The translations under genes and the position numbers were made by a program. The notes under the pieces are model-generated. The model was not told where the DNA came from. It did no database searches and saw only the letters and a program-made list of their open reading frames with translations. Below are positions 1 through 7,011 of a DNA stretch of 9,914 bases, piece after piece. Source of the DNA: Tannerella sp. (lineage in GTDB: Bacteria; Bacteroidota; Bacteroidia; Bacteroidales; Tannerellaceae); NCBI GenBank assembly GCA_031263835.1, contig JAISEZ010000237.1, positions 1-9,914 on the forward strand, read 5' to 3'. Numbering within the stretch: the stretch's first letter is position 1; every line of letters begins with the position of its first letter.

Positions 1-951
1 CAATACCGTCACACAGTCCGTTGAAGGATTGGGATAGACGACCGACGAACGGCTGTGTTCGGGAAGCATCGACGATGTGGTTCCGTCCGGCAGATAGACC
101 TGGCGGTAGGTGTCCGAGTAAACAGTCACGTATCCTCCGTTTCCGTCCGGTTGTTTTTTCGTTTCAGCAATGATGCTGCCATGTTCGTCGTAGAGCGTTT
201 CAATCAGGTAATCAAGCACCCATTCGTCCCCGCCCGGCATGAAATGGGTTTCGGTATGCCTGTCGGCGCCTTCGTATGCGACTGTGACTTTTTCACGCGG
301 AGTCCATGTTCCCTCCGTTTCTCCGCCTGCAGAACGGATATATCCGACAATACGGTCAAAACCGTCATAGGACATGTCATACCGCATGATCGCCTTCAGT
401 CCGTTTCCGAACGGGATGGAATCCATGACTACTGCCGGATTTCCTCTTTCGTTGTATTCGGCCGTGCCCGTCAGCTGATTAAATTCCCATTCTCCGTTGC
501 CGAGGGAATAGTATAAGCATGTCCTGACCGGCTGGCCGTTTGCATTATAACGGGTGACAGCCCTGGCATACGGATGCCATACGCCGTCGTTGAATGGCTT
601 GAGGTAGGAAATACCGTCCTGTACGAAGTATCCGTCTTCGCGGGTGTAGGTATATTCTACCTTGACGTCTTCGTCCACGAGTCCGTCGCGGTTGAAGTCC
701 GTAAATCCTTCTTCCAGCACGCTCCAACCGTCTTCGTTGTACTTGATGCTTACTCTCATGTGCAATACCCCGTCATAATAGGTATATGTGGAATCGGGCA
801 GATTGTCAACGGTTGCCGCCCGCAGGGTAACGCTGTTCGTTGCCGACAGCCTGTCCAGCCATTGCATGGACGCTTTTCTTCCTCCGTCTCCCGGAATCTG
901 TGCCGATAACAGCCAGGGAAACAGGGTTACTAACAGTATAAACTTTTTCAT
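1..951 (-). CDS. Secreted protein with T9SS C-terminal sorting domain (3' end beyond window)
   Basis: The frame stays open for 317 codons from the ATG at 951 to the window edge, with no stop, so the gene is partial at its 3' end. Residues 1-17 form a classical signal peptide (MKKFILLVTLFPWLLSA, likely cut before Q18). The last visible residues (about 304-317, VVYPNPSTDCVTVL) match the opening of the type A T9SS sorting domain, which typically starts with a YPNP motif followed by alternating hydrophobic residues. The product is therefore inferred to cross the outer membrane by T9SS and be surface-anchored or released. The middle contains a recurring Y-[ND]-x-x-G motif (residues 71, 135, 166, 264), suggesting beta-hairpin repeats loosely like YD/RHS repeats. 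A DFNRDGLVDED loop (85-95) resembles a calcium-binding acidic loop. I recognise no catalytic domain, so the function is unknown. It begins 11 bp after the preceding short frame, so co-transcription is likely. Confidence 0.85.
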   Translation of the reverse strand, partial: MKKFILLVTLFPWLLSAQIPGDGGRKASMQWLDRLSATNSVTLRAATVDNLPDSTYTYYDGVLHMRVSIKYNEDGWSVLEEGFTDFNRDGLVDEDVKVEYTYTREDGYFVQDGISYLKPFNDGVWHPYARAVTRYNANGQPVRTCLYYSLGNGEWEFNQLTGTAEYNERGNPAVVMDSIPFGNGLKAIMRYDMSYDGFDRIVGYIRSAGGETEGTWTPREKVTVAYEGADRHTETHFMPGGDEWVLDYLIETLYDEHGSIIAETKKQPDGNGGYVTVYSDTYRQVYLPDGTTSSMLPEHSRSSVVYPNPSTDCVTVL

Positions 952-962
952 ATGCTAACTAT

Positions 963-1154
963 TTAAATAAAATCACGCAATATCTGTATCCCACGCCGGT
1001 CGCTTGCAGAAAGGGTAAAATCCTCCGGTACAGGCGACACATTCGTTTTTCCGGCTTGTTCGCCCGTACAGGAAAAAACGGCGGGAGACAATCCTGGGGC
1101 GGTTCCGGCCAAGGCAAGCCATTCCAGGAAATTTCTTCTGTTGAATCTGTTCAT
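963..1154 (-). CDS. Short Tat-leader lipoprotein-like frame, possibly a remnant of a larger gene
   Basis: This is a 63-codon frame starting at an ATG, with 11-bp gaps on both sides, the same tight spacing as a genuine operon member. Residues 5-15 (NRRNFLEWLAL) form a twin-arginine motif followed by a hydrophobic stretch. A possible lipobox ends at Cys29 (AVFSC). About 34 residues follow before a TAA stop, without a recognisable domain. Leaders of this kind normally sit on proteins of several hundred residues, such as Bacteroidota oxidoreductases or hydrolases. Two readings are possible: a very small Tat-exported lipoprotein, or the surviving 5' end of a gene whose body was deleted, with the next gene now placed just behind. 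Because only 11 bp separate its stop from the next start, a simple frameshift cannot hide the rest of the gene here. No function is assigned. Confidence 0.5.
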   Translation of the reverse strand: MNRFNRRNFLEWLALAGTAPGLSPAVFSCTGEQAGKTNVSPVPEDFTLSASDRRGIQILRDFI

Positions 1155-1165
1155 ATTTTTGCTCT

Positions 1166-2725
1166 TTACAGTCTGATTGAAAATAATTCACCGTTACTCA
1201 AGTCCAAACGCACGACAACCTCCCGATTCAGACAGGCAGACAGATCAATATCGGGAACGAGGCGGTAATGATCGCCACGCAGCACGGTTTCGCCAATTAA
1301 TTCTCCGGATGGAGTTTTCAGTGAAACTCCAATCACGCCGGTCATGTTAATTTCCATTTTTTTACTTTGAACCCTGAGTGGTACGGTTTCCACCCAACCG
1401 CCTTTCAGGGAGGCGAAACCATCCTGCCTCAACCATGCACGTCCAATAGCGCCATGAAGTTTGTTCATATCAACGACAGTATGATCAACACCTTGAGAAC
1501 CATAATACAAATATATTCTGCCATCATTGGCCGCTACCGGGCATGAGGGGATTATCATACCGACATCCCATTCTCCCGATTGACCGGTTGTAAGGAAAAA
1601 ATCATCTTTATTCATCTGAAAATGAATCCCGTCATACGACCAGACTACCTTTGGCTGCATCAAACCGGTGACCGAATTAAAATGATTGTAAAGCCCGATG
1701 TACATATTGTCGTAACAGCAAACATTCATACCGTAGCCCTGATCACCCAGCGGTGCATCCAATGGTGTATCGACTACGACCTGTTCATTCTCCCAATGCA
1801 AAAAATCATCGCTCTCGGCGTATGCAACTTCACGGGTCGTCCGCAACCTGGCATCGGATCTTCCGCCGCCGCCGTCGTCGCTTGTATCTCCGCCATATTC
1901 CAGTTTTACGTCCACTTCTTCCCGCTTTGGAAAAACAGCATGGCCGAAAAGATGGCATACATGGCCTTTGATCTCCATGTCAAAATCTCCGTACGTCACA
2001 AAAGGCTTTCCGTCAAGTGTTGTTCCGGCGTAACGCCAAACTTTGTAATACGCCACATACTTCTTTTTCAGCCTGTCCCACATAAGGCTCAAGACATCAC
2101 TGGGACCCATCCATACCGGATTTTCAGGGAAAGGTTCCCAGTGCATCCCGTCCCGTGAACGGCCGAAACGCCAGTGATACCGTTTTATATCCGGCGTATG
2201 GCGAAACCCTGCAGCACACAGATACCGGTAATCGCCATATCTCCCGCTATCATCATACAGATAAACAGCACACTGTTGATTTCCGTCCCGAACTGTAAAA
2301 ACGTCCGTTGGTTGACGCTTGCTGTTCCAGTTAATACCGTCAGCCGAAGTGACGAAAACAAGCGGATATTCGTTGCTTTCCCCTACGAATGTGGTAAGCC
2401 ATGCAGTGAAAGGGGATTGTTTTTCCGCCCACAAAAAAACATAAGGCCCGATCCCTTTTTCATCTGTCTGCCTGGTGATAACAGGATTTCCCGTCTCCTT
2501 TACGGCTGTGTGAAAACGGCGGGATACACCCGACTGGGCGGCAAGCCAGTGATCATCCAAAAACAGATATCCCTGTCCATCGGCAACAGCGGATGACATG
2601 ATGTTTCCGGCCCCGGTGCATCCCGGCGTTTTATCCGGTTTCCCGGTGTATCCGGGAAAAAGCAGGGACGGTAATACCAAACTGCCACCCGTTCCTGCAA
2701 TGGTTATAAATTTGCGTCTTTTCAT
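1166..2725 (-). CDS. Exported beta-propeller protein, glycoside hydrolase-like (uncharacterised)
   Basis: The encoded protein has 519 residues. I chose the ATG at 2725 because it opens directly into a twin-arginine-like leader (KRRKFITIAGTGG, residues 2-14). The upstream in-frame alternative at 2743 is a TTG and adds only six residues. The body has four spaced S-x-D-G-x-x-W-like motifs (near residues 127, 190, 305 and 363), as in five-bladed propellers of the GH32/GH43/sialidase-like fold. The C-terminal 80 or so residues form a beta-rich domain ending in a LDLSNGELFSIRL pattern. The same architecture and ending occur in the gene upstream, so the two look like diverged paralogues. An acidic, glycine-rich insertion (about residues 278-293, with GGGG) interrupts the propeller. 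A role in binding or cleaving a glycan is inferred from fold only, and I did not identify catalytic acids. No exact TAnnTTTG element lies in the 105 bp upstream, so it is probably transcribed with the preceding gene. Confidence 0.85.
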   Translation of the reverse strand: MKRRKFITIAGTGGSLVLPSLLFPGYTGKPDKTPGCTGAGNIMSSAVADGQGYLFLDDHWLAAQSGVSRRFHTAVKETGNPVITRQTDEKGIGPYVFLWAEKQSPFTAWLTTFVGESNEYPLVFVTSADGINWNSKRQPTDVFTVRDGNQQCAVYLYDDSGRYGDYRYLCAAGFRHTPDIKRYHWRFGRSRDGMHWEPFPENPVWMGPSDVLSLMWDRLKKKYVAYYKVWRYAGTTLDGKPFVTYGDFDMEIKGHVCHLFGHAVFPKREEVDVKLEYGGDTSDDGGGGRSDARLRTTREVAYAESDDFLHWENEQVVVDTPLDAPLGDQGYGMNVCCYDNMYIGLYNHFNSVTGLMQPKVVWSYDGIHFQMNKDDFFLTTGQSGEWDVGMIIPSCPVAANDGRIYLYYGSQGVDHTVVDMNKLHGAIGRAWLRQDGFASLKGGWVETVPLRVQSKKMEINMTGVIGVSLKTPSGELIGETVLRGDHYRLVPDIDLSACLNREVVVRLDLSNGELFSIRL

Positions 2726-2830
2726 CTTCCTGTAATCTATCAAATTTCATATCATTTTTCTATACAAATCCCGTCAACGCAAAAAAGCGCACAGAACATG
2801 CCCATGAGGACAACTGTTATAAATGCCGGC

Positions 2831-4306
2831 TTATTCGGTATCATCAAAGCGGACAGAATACAAATCGGCATCTTTCATCCAAATGCGCAGGCGTACCTTT
2901 TGTGAAGCCGGCAGAGATACGTCTGTCCGGCCTTTCCACGATACAGTCCGTGCAATTTCATTTCCAATAATTTCATCTGCATCGGCCAGAGAATAGCCCG
3001 GTATGGGTGTTCCCTGTTCATCCTGCAATTCAAATTTCAGACTTCCCGCTGCTGATGTGGAATAATTAATTTCCAGCCGTTTTCCTGAGAAAGTGAAATT
3101 TTTTGTAGTCATTTCGCCTCCCGAAAAGGGTGCCGAAAGAGAGGTAAAGCCGTCAAGCCGCATGGAATATCTGTGCAGATGTGCCGCAGGCTGTGCATAA
3201 TCCTGATTGACATACAGCGACATTTCATATTCGCCCGTTTGCACTACGTTACATGCCGGATAGTTTGACCGGGATACCCAGTTATTCAATCCTATCCCCG
3301 GACGGATAAATGCCTCCATGAAAGTACGGACATATTCATATCCGCCTCTCGACGTCATGAAGAAAACATCGGAACAATCCTTATAGTAATCCGATTGAAC
3401 ATCTAATTTTTCTGCCTGCTCTTCTGTGAGCACCTGGCGTCCGGGCATAAAACGTCCGCCAATGGCAACGGAAATATGCGGCGCACGGAAATACGGGCTG
3501 GTCTGATTCGTATATAAATGTTCTTGAGGCGTATCTCCGTATGTCATTTCTTTCTGTTCTGACCAGTGAATAAAATCTGTGGAAGTCGCTTTACTTACCG
3601 TGCGAAAACCGTCATAGAATCCGGTCGACCAGGTACGGAAATAACAGACATAGCATTGCTCCTGCACAGACCAGAAAGATACATTCTGGGAATCAAACTC
3701 ACCTTTTTCCATCACACTTTTTTCCTGCTTCTTTTTCCAGTGGATGCCATCCGGAGAAATCCATGCCGTTAACCCGCTGTCGGATGTGCCGCTCAAAGCC
3801 TTGTATTTTTCTTCGGACAGCGTTTGGGGATTTGTATCCAGAAACGGGGCAAAATTGTGGGAAAAGGGAGGCCTATTTGCCAGAACGGTATTGTTATCAT
3901 ACGTCCCTTTCACTTGATACAGTTTAAGGTTTGGCTTTTCCCAGTGTATACCGTCGTTCGATTCGGCATAGCAGGTAACTTCGCCGATATTTCCATCTTT
4001 GCCGGCTTCCGGTTCGCCCCGGTAATAGGCACAAAACCGTTCACCGTCTTTAATGATCGTCACATATCCTGAAAAAGCGCCTTCCCAAGGCTTGTCAAAA
4101 TAAAATACAGGCCCTTCATCGCGCGGTTCGTGTAACTTCAGAAACACGCCGTCCAGCTTGTCGATCAGGTAATGATCCACAAAAATTTCCCGCCGGTCGG
4201 CAAGGTGAATCTCCTCCTGTCCCCGGCATATCCATGTACAGCAAAGAAAAAATATTCCTATTGCCTGAATCCTGTTCAAATAATCACTCTTCAATTTCTT
4301 ATCCAT
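2831..4306 (-). CDS. Exported beta-propeller protein, glycoside hydrolase-like, with C-terminal beta domain
   Basis: The encoded protein has 491 residues. The frame is open much further upstream, but that part is antisense-type coding over the amidase gene in another frame. The ATG at 4306 gives a leader with basic residues then a hydrophobic core (residues 13-27, rich in I, F, L and C), likely cut near residue 29 or lipidated at a cysteine. ATGs at 4333 and 4339 are possible alternatives. Mature residues begin with a conserved-looking IHLADRREIFVDHYLID segment. S-x-D-G-x-x-W-like motifs lie near residues 116, 184 and 242. Other blocks are FSHNFAPFLDTNP, FDSQNVSFW and FIRPGIGLNNWVSR. From memory, this layout resembles a large family of uncharacterised secreted proteins common in Planctomycetes, Verrucomicrobia and Bacteroidota and usually left as hypothetical. 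Residues from about 405 on form a beta-sandwich-like domain ending DADLYSVRF. A GH32/GH43-like propeller is inferred, and the substrate is unknown. Codon and base composition are more AT-rich than in the genes to the right. Confidence 0.87.
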   Translation of the reverse strand: MDKKLKSDYLNRIQAIGIFFLCCTWICRGQEEIHLADRREIFVDHYLIDKLDGVFLKLHEPRDEGPVFYFDKPWEGAFSGYVTIIKDGERFCAYYRGEPEAGKDGNIGEVTCYAESNDGIHWEKPNLKLYQVKGTYDNNTVLANRPPFSHNFAPFLDTNPQTLSEEKYKALSGTSDSGLTAWISPDGIHWKKKQEKSVMEKGEFDSQNVSFWSVQEQCYVCYFRTWSTGFYDGFRTVSKATSTDFIHWSEQKEMTYGDTPQEHLYTNQTSPYFRAPHISVAIGGRFMPGRQVLTEEQAEKLDVQSDYYKDCSDVFFMTSRGGYEYVRTFMEAFIRPGIGLNNWVSRSNYPACNVVQTGEYEMSLYVNQDYAQPAAHLHRYSMRLDGFTSLSAPFSGGEMTTKNFTFSGKRLEINYSTSAAGSLKFELQDEQGTPIPGYSLADADEIIGNEIARTVSWKGRTDVSLPASQKVRLRIWMKDADLYSVRFDDTE

Positions 4307-4387
4307 ATTCTTTTGTTTCGCGGGTGAACACATGTACATTGTAAGCTGCCTTATATGCCCGTTCCCTGGTCTTGATGAGTTTGGTTG

Positions 4388-4395
4388 CAAACGTA
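4388..4395 (-). promoter_or_regulatory. Bacteroidota -7 promoter element upstream of the propeller genes
   Basis: The minus strand reads TACGTTTG, an exact match to the Bacteroidota -7 consensus TAnnTTTG. It lies 81 bases before the ATG at 4306, in the 119-bp gap behind the amidase gene. No well-spaced -33 TTG is visible. If used, it would start transcription of 4306-2831 and probably of the genes further left. Confidence 0.45.
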
Positions 4396-4425
4396 CACAT
4401 AAATCCCGAGACGGGGCACACTTTC

Positions 4426-5214
4426 TTACAAAATCTCGAACGTATCCGCGTCTTTCCATACGGGGAAGCCGGTTCGCAGCGATTCGAGGGGGGCTTTTTT
4501 CAGGGTACAGGTAAGAAGTATTTCTCCGGTATCGCCGGCGTCGGCCAGTTTCTCGCCCAGCGGGGAATAGACGACCGAACCGCCGTGATAGGCAAGTCCC
4601 GCGCCATCGACGCCGGTACGGTTGACGCCGCAGACGTAGGCCTGGTTTTCCAGCGCTCTGGCGGGAAGCAGCGTCCGCCACACGTCCCCGCGTATGGCAG
4701 GCCAGTTGGCGGAGTAGAGCAGCAGGTCGTACCCGTTTGCGACATTGCGGCTCCATACCGGAAAACGCAGGTCGTAACATACCAGCGGACAGATATTCCA
4801 TCCGCGCCAGGAGACGGTCAGGCGTTTCGCGCCGGCTTCGATGCACCGGTCTTCGCCGCCCATGCGGAAAAGGTGACGCTTGTCGGCATAAAAGGCGTCG
4901 CCTCCGGGAGTGACAAAGAATGCGCGGTTGTAGTGCTTTCCATTTTCCGCAGCCATGAAACTGCCCGCAATGGCTGTCCGGCATTCCGCCGCCCACTGCT
5001 TCAACGCCGCGACCGTTTCGCCGTCCGCCGCGTCTGCCTGTTCCGGATTGCGTATCGAGCCGGTGGTGAACAGTTCCGGCAGAACGGCCAGGTCAGCCTG
5101 ACCGGCGATCCGGCGAAGCAGCACTCCATAGTGTGCCAGGTTGGCGGCGCGGTCTTCCCATGTCACGTCCGCCTGGACGATACCGATACGCAGGCTGTCT
5201 TTTTCTTCCATCAT
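4426..5214 (-). CDS. Omega-amidase / nitrilase-superfamily carbon-nitrogen hydrolase (YafV/Nit2-like)
   Basis: The protein has 262 residues, close to the roughly 256 of E. coli YafV. The catalytic triad of the nitrilase superfamily is visible: Glu47 in LPELFTTG, Lys112 in ADKRHLFRMGGE, and the nucleophile Cys146 in CYDLRFPVWSRN. The wording around Lys and Cys is that of the YafV/Nit2 branch, which hydrolyses alpha-keto acid amides such as alpha-ketoglutaramate or alpha-ketosuccinamate to the keto acid and ammonia (metabolite repair, methionine salvage). There is no signal peptide, so it acts in the cytoplasm. The frame is open further upstream, but those residues are low-complexity and overlap the acyltransferase gene. 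I chose the ATG at 5214, with an equally good one at 5211, because the beta-strand RIGIVQADVTWE follows at once. It starts 14 bp after the acyltransferase stop, so the two probably share an mRNA. The exact substrate cannot be read from sequence. Confidence 0.93.
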   Translation of the reverse strand: MMEEKDSLRIGIVQADVTWEDRAANLAHYGVLLRRIAGQADLAVLPELFTTGSIRNPEQADAADGETVAALKQWAAECRTAIAGSFMAAENGKHYNRAFFVTPGGDAFYADKRHLFRMGGEDRCIEAGAKRLTVSWRGWNICPLVCYDLRFPVWSRNVANGYDLLLYSANWPAIRGDVWRTLLPARALENQAYVCGVNRTGVDGAGLAYHGGSVVYSPLGEKLADAGDTGEILLTCTLKKAPLESLRTGFPVWKDADTFEIL

Positions 5215-5228
5215 CGCATGAATTTGTG

Positions 5229-5774
5229 TCACAGTTCGCTGAAGCGATCCCGGTGCCGTCCTCTCATACCGTTGTAGTAGGAGCGAATCGTCCGGATGTC
5301 CGCGTCGGCGTTGCCGGTCGGGTAAAACGTGGTACCGATGCCCAGTTCCTTCCGTCCATAGTCGATGTATGCCATCTGGATGGGCACCTGTGCCTTGAGG
5401 GCGATATAGTAGAATCCCCGCTTCCATTCGTCCACCTTCCGCCGCGTGCCTTCGGGCGTAACTACCAGCCAGAACGACTTGCGCCGCTTAAATTCTCCGG
5501 CCAGCTGTTCGGTTTTGGACGTGTTTTTTCTGCGGTTCACGGGAATGCCTCCCAGGGTCTTGAACAGAAGCCCCAGCGGGGGAAAAAACCATTCCTTTTT
5601 GATCAGGAAACTTGCCCGCCGTCCAATCGCCCCACTGAATAACTGTCCCACCAGAAAATCGAAATTGCTGGTGTGCGGCGCCAGACAAACCACGCATTTG
5701 GGAATATTTTCTCCCGAAGGGCCGATCTTCCATCCCAGCAGGCGCAACAGCCATTTGCTAAAGAATTTCCTCAC
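5229..5774 (-). CDS. PlsC-family 1-acyl-sn-glycerol-3-phosphate acyltransferase-like protein
   Basis: This is a 181-residue protein with the hallmarks of the PlsC/LPLAT superfamily. The catalytic H-x4-D box is HTSNFD (His34, Asp39), a middle block is GGIPVNR (75-81), and the substrate-binding PEGTRR block is at 107-112. The family transfers an acyl chain to a lysophospholipid or related acceptor at the inner face of the cytoplasmic membrane. The N-terminal stretch (WLLRLLGW) is amphipathic or hydrophobic and could anchor it. It is shorter than classical PlsC (about 240 residues) but fits the short Bacteroidota subgroup. Its acceptor may therefore not be lysophosphatidic acid; other acylations such as aminolipid synthesis are possible. 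The start is GTG, backed by a strong Shine-Dalgarno, and no better ATG is in frame. It is the first gene of a pair with the downstream amidase. Confidence 0.92.
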   Translation of the reverse strand: MRKFFSKWLLRLLGWKIGPSGENIPKCVVCLAPHTSNFDFLVGQLFSGAIGRRASFLIKKEWFFPPLGLLFKTLGGIPVNRRKNTSKTEQLAGEFKRRKSFWLVVTPEGTRRKVDEWKRGFYYIALKAQVPIQMAYIDYGRKELGIGTTFYPTGNADADIRTIRSYYNGMRGRHRDRFSEL

Positions 5775-5779
5775 GGCAG

Positions 5780-5786
5780 CCTCCTG
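5780..5786 (-). promoter_or_regulatory. Strong Shine-Dalgarno fixing the GTG start of the acyltransferase
   Basis: The minus strand reads CAGGAGG followed by a short spacer (CTGCC, five bases) and then GTG at 5774. The other starts in the window have AT-rich leaders with no such match, as is usual in Bacteroidota. This site is therefore notable and supports the non-ATG start. Confidence 0.7.
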
Positions 5787-5865
5787 TTAAACGGGTTACT
5801 GACTGTTTCCTTTCTCCTTTCGTTTTTCGTCATATCTTTCTTTCCTGTTTTGAACTTTCGGGAGG

Positions 5866-5873
5866 CAAAGTTA
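5866..5873 (-). promoter_or_regulatory. Bacteroidota -7 promoter element upstream of the acyltransferase/amidase operon
   Basis: The minus strand reads TAACTTTG, an exact TAnnTTTG match 91 bases before the GTG start. It lies between the octamer repeat array and the acyltransferase. No convincing -33 TTG at the usual spacing is visible. It is the only exact match I saw in the gap. Confidence 0.45.
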
Positions 5874-5915
5874 AGGAATAATTCTTCCCTCACCGGCGAT
5901 GCAGGATTTTTTATG

Positions 5916-5984
5916 ATTCAAAGATTCAAAAATTCAAAGATTCAAAGATTCAAAGATTCAAAGACTCAACCGTTCAAAGATTCC
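5916..5984. repeat. 8-bp tandem repeat array (ATTCAAAG, eight units plus a partial)
   Basis: On the plus strand the unit ATTCAAAG repeats in phase at 5916, 5924 (ATTCAAAA), 5932, 5940, 5948, 5956, 5964 (ACTCAACC) and 5972 (GTTCAAAG), followed by a partial unit, ATTCC. Units near the DUF4249 gene are more degenerate than the central ones. The stop codon of that gene (minus-strand TGA at 5976-5974) lies in the eighth unit, so the array makes up the very end of the coding frame and its 3' flank. The array has the form of a microsatellite or VNTR prone to slippage. Copy changes on the low-coordinate side would not alter the protein. Confidence 0.9.
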
Positions 5985-6999
5985 AGGGCGGCATCTCCAC
6001 GCCGGCGGAATCCGCCCGGAAGGCGCCCAGAATGCCCAAACCGCCCGTGACGTTCGTATGGATGATGGCCGGTTCGGCAAAAAGGGCGCCATCCTCGCCG
6101 TAACTTTCGTACAGCGAACGCGATTTCAGGTAGAGGTAGGCGGAGGAGGACAGCGTTATCAGTCTGAACACGTAATGCACCTGCAGGACGGTATCCCGCG
6201 GGACGGGGACAAGCTGTCCGTATTCCGCGTCCGGGTCCGGCAGCCACTGAATTCCGGTCGGGCCGGGATACAGCGGCAGGAAATGGATGTTGAGCGTATA
6301 TTCGCCGCCGTCAAAGATATCGTCGGAGAAGATGCCGTAGATATTCCTGGCCTCATTCATCAGCAGGTCGCCGGAGGGAGAGCGGAACCCTTCGTTCAGC
6401 GCGGCGTCCCGGTCGTAGCTGAATGCGACGGACTGGAGAGACCACTGCTCACTGTCAACGGTAGACCGCTCTTCCACAACCAGACGGTAATAATCCTGCT
6501 GTCCGGCGACAGGGTCTTTCATCCGAATCAGGAAACGCAGGGCGTCGGAACCGTTCACGTCGCGGAAGCGCACCGTGTCGATGGAGAGTATCGGCGGGGC
6601 GTGCGCCGGAACGACCGTTTCGGCCGACGCTTCGGGATAGCCATCCCTGCGGACGGCTATCCGCACGCGGTCGCCGGCGCGGGCGACGGAGGTCGAGCGA
6701 TACTGCGGCAGCGGCGCGTCGGCGTCGAACTGCATGGGCGGCTGGAGCGCGCCGTTGAGGTAGAGCGACACCGCCGCGTCGCGCAGGGTGTAATCCCCGG
6801 CGTTTTCGGCCAGGTTCCAGCTGCGCGTCACGCGGACGGCAACAGGCTGTCCGGCTTCGACAAAGCCGGTAATCGCAATTTTGGAGTCGGGCAGCTGACC
6901 GCCAAAGTCAACTTCGCGTTCGCACGCCGTCCACAGCAGCGCCGCCGCGCCGGCAATGGCCATCCGTACACGGGATGGGAGGACTGGATTCGTTTTCAT
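5974..6999 (-). CDS. DUF4249-family outer-membrane lipoprotein, partner of the TonB-dependent receptor
   Basis: The encoded protein has 341 residues. The N-terminus is a lipoprotein signal: basic residues, a hydrophobic stretch (AIAGAAALLWTA) and Cys26, with mature acidic residues directly after the cysteine. The following segment (SKIAITGFVEAGQPVAVRVTRSWN) starts an Ig-like beta domain. Later blocks include DPVAGQQDYYRLVV, NIYGIFSDDIFDGGEYTLNI and VLQVHYVFRLITLSSSAYLYLKS. This is the layout of the DUF4249 family, which in Bacteroidota is encoded next to TonB-dependent receptors. It is inferred to sit at the cell surface or outer-membrane inner leaflet and to help the receptor bind its ligand, much as SusD does for SusC, although the folds are unrelated. 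The substrate is unknown. It starts 12 bp after the receptor stop, so the two are co-transcribed. The last codon and stop run into the octamer repeat array. Confidence 0.88.
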   Translation of the reverse strand: MKTNPVLPSRVRMAIAGAAALLWTACEREVDFGGQLPDSKIAITGFVEAGQPVAVRVTRSWNLAENAGDYTLRDAAVSLYLNGALQPPMQFDADAPLPQYRSTSVARAGDRVRIAVRRDGYPEASAETVVPAHAPPILSIDTVRFRDVNGSDALRFLIRMKDPVAGQQDYYRLVVEERSTVDSEQWSLQSVAFSYDRDAALNEGFRSPSGDLLMNEARNIYGIFSDDIFDGGEYTLNIHFLPLYPGPTGIQWLPDPDAEYGQLVPVPRDTVLQVHYVFRLITLSSSAYLYLKSRSLYESYGEDGALFAEPAIIHTNVTGGLGILGAFRADSAGVEMPPWNL

Positions 7000-7011
7000 A
7001 TCTCCGGAGAA

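Noticed and set aside
2752..2805. A 17-residue cysteine-containing minus-strand frame in the gap between the two propeller genes, as a possible leader peptide.
   Set aside because: It is too short, lacks a ribosome binding site or attenuator structure, and such frames arise easily by chance.
4403..4415. A small CCCG-TCT-CGGG hairpin just downstream of the amidase stop, as an intrinsic terminator.
   Set aside because: The stem is only four base pairs and it is not followed by a run of U residues.
4307..4996. A 230-codon upstream extension of the 2831-4306 frame.
   Set aside because: It overlaps the amidase gene in another frame, is Arg/Pro-rich, and the signal peptide begins only at the ATG at 4306.
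5215..5427. A 71-residue N-terminal extension of the amidase frame.
   Set aside because: It overlaps the acyltransferase gene, has no nitrilase-family counterpart, and the family N-terminus begins just after the ATG at 5214.
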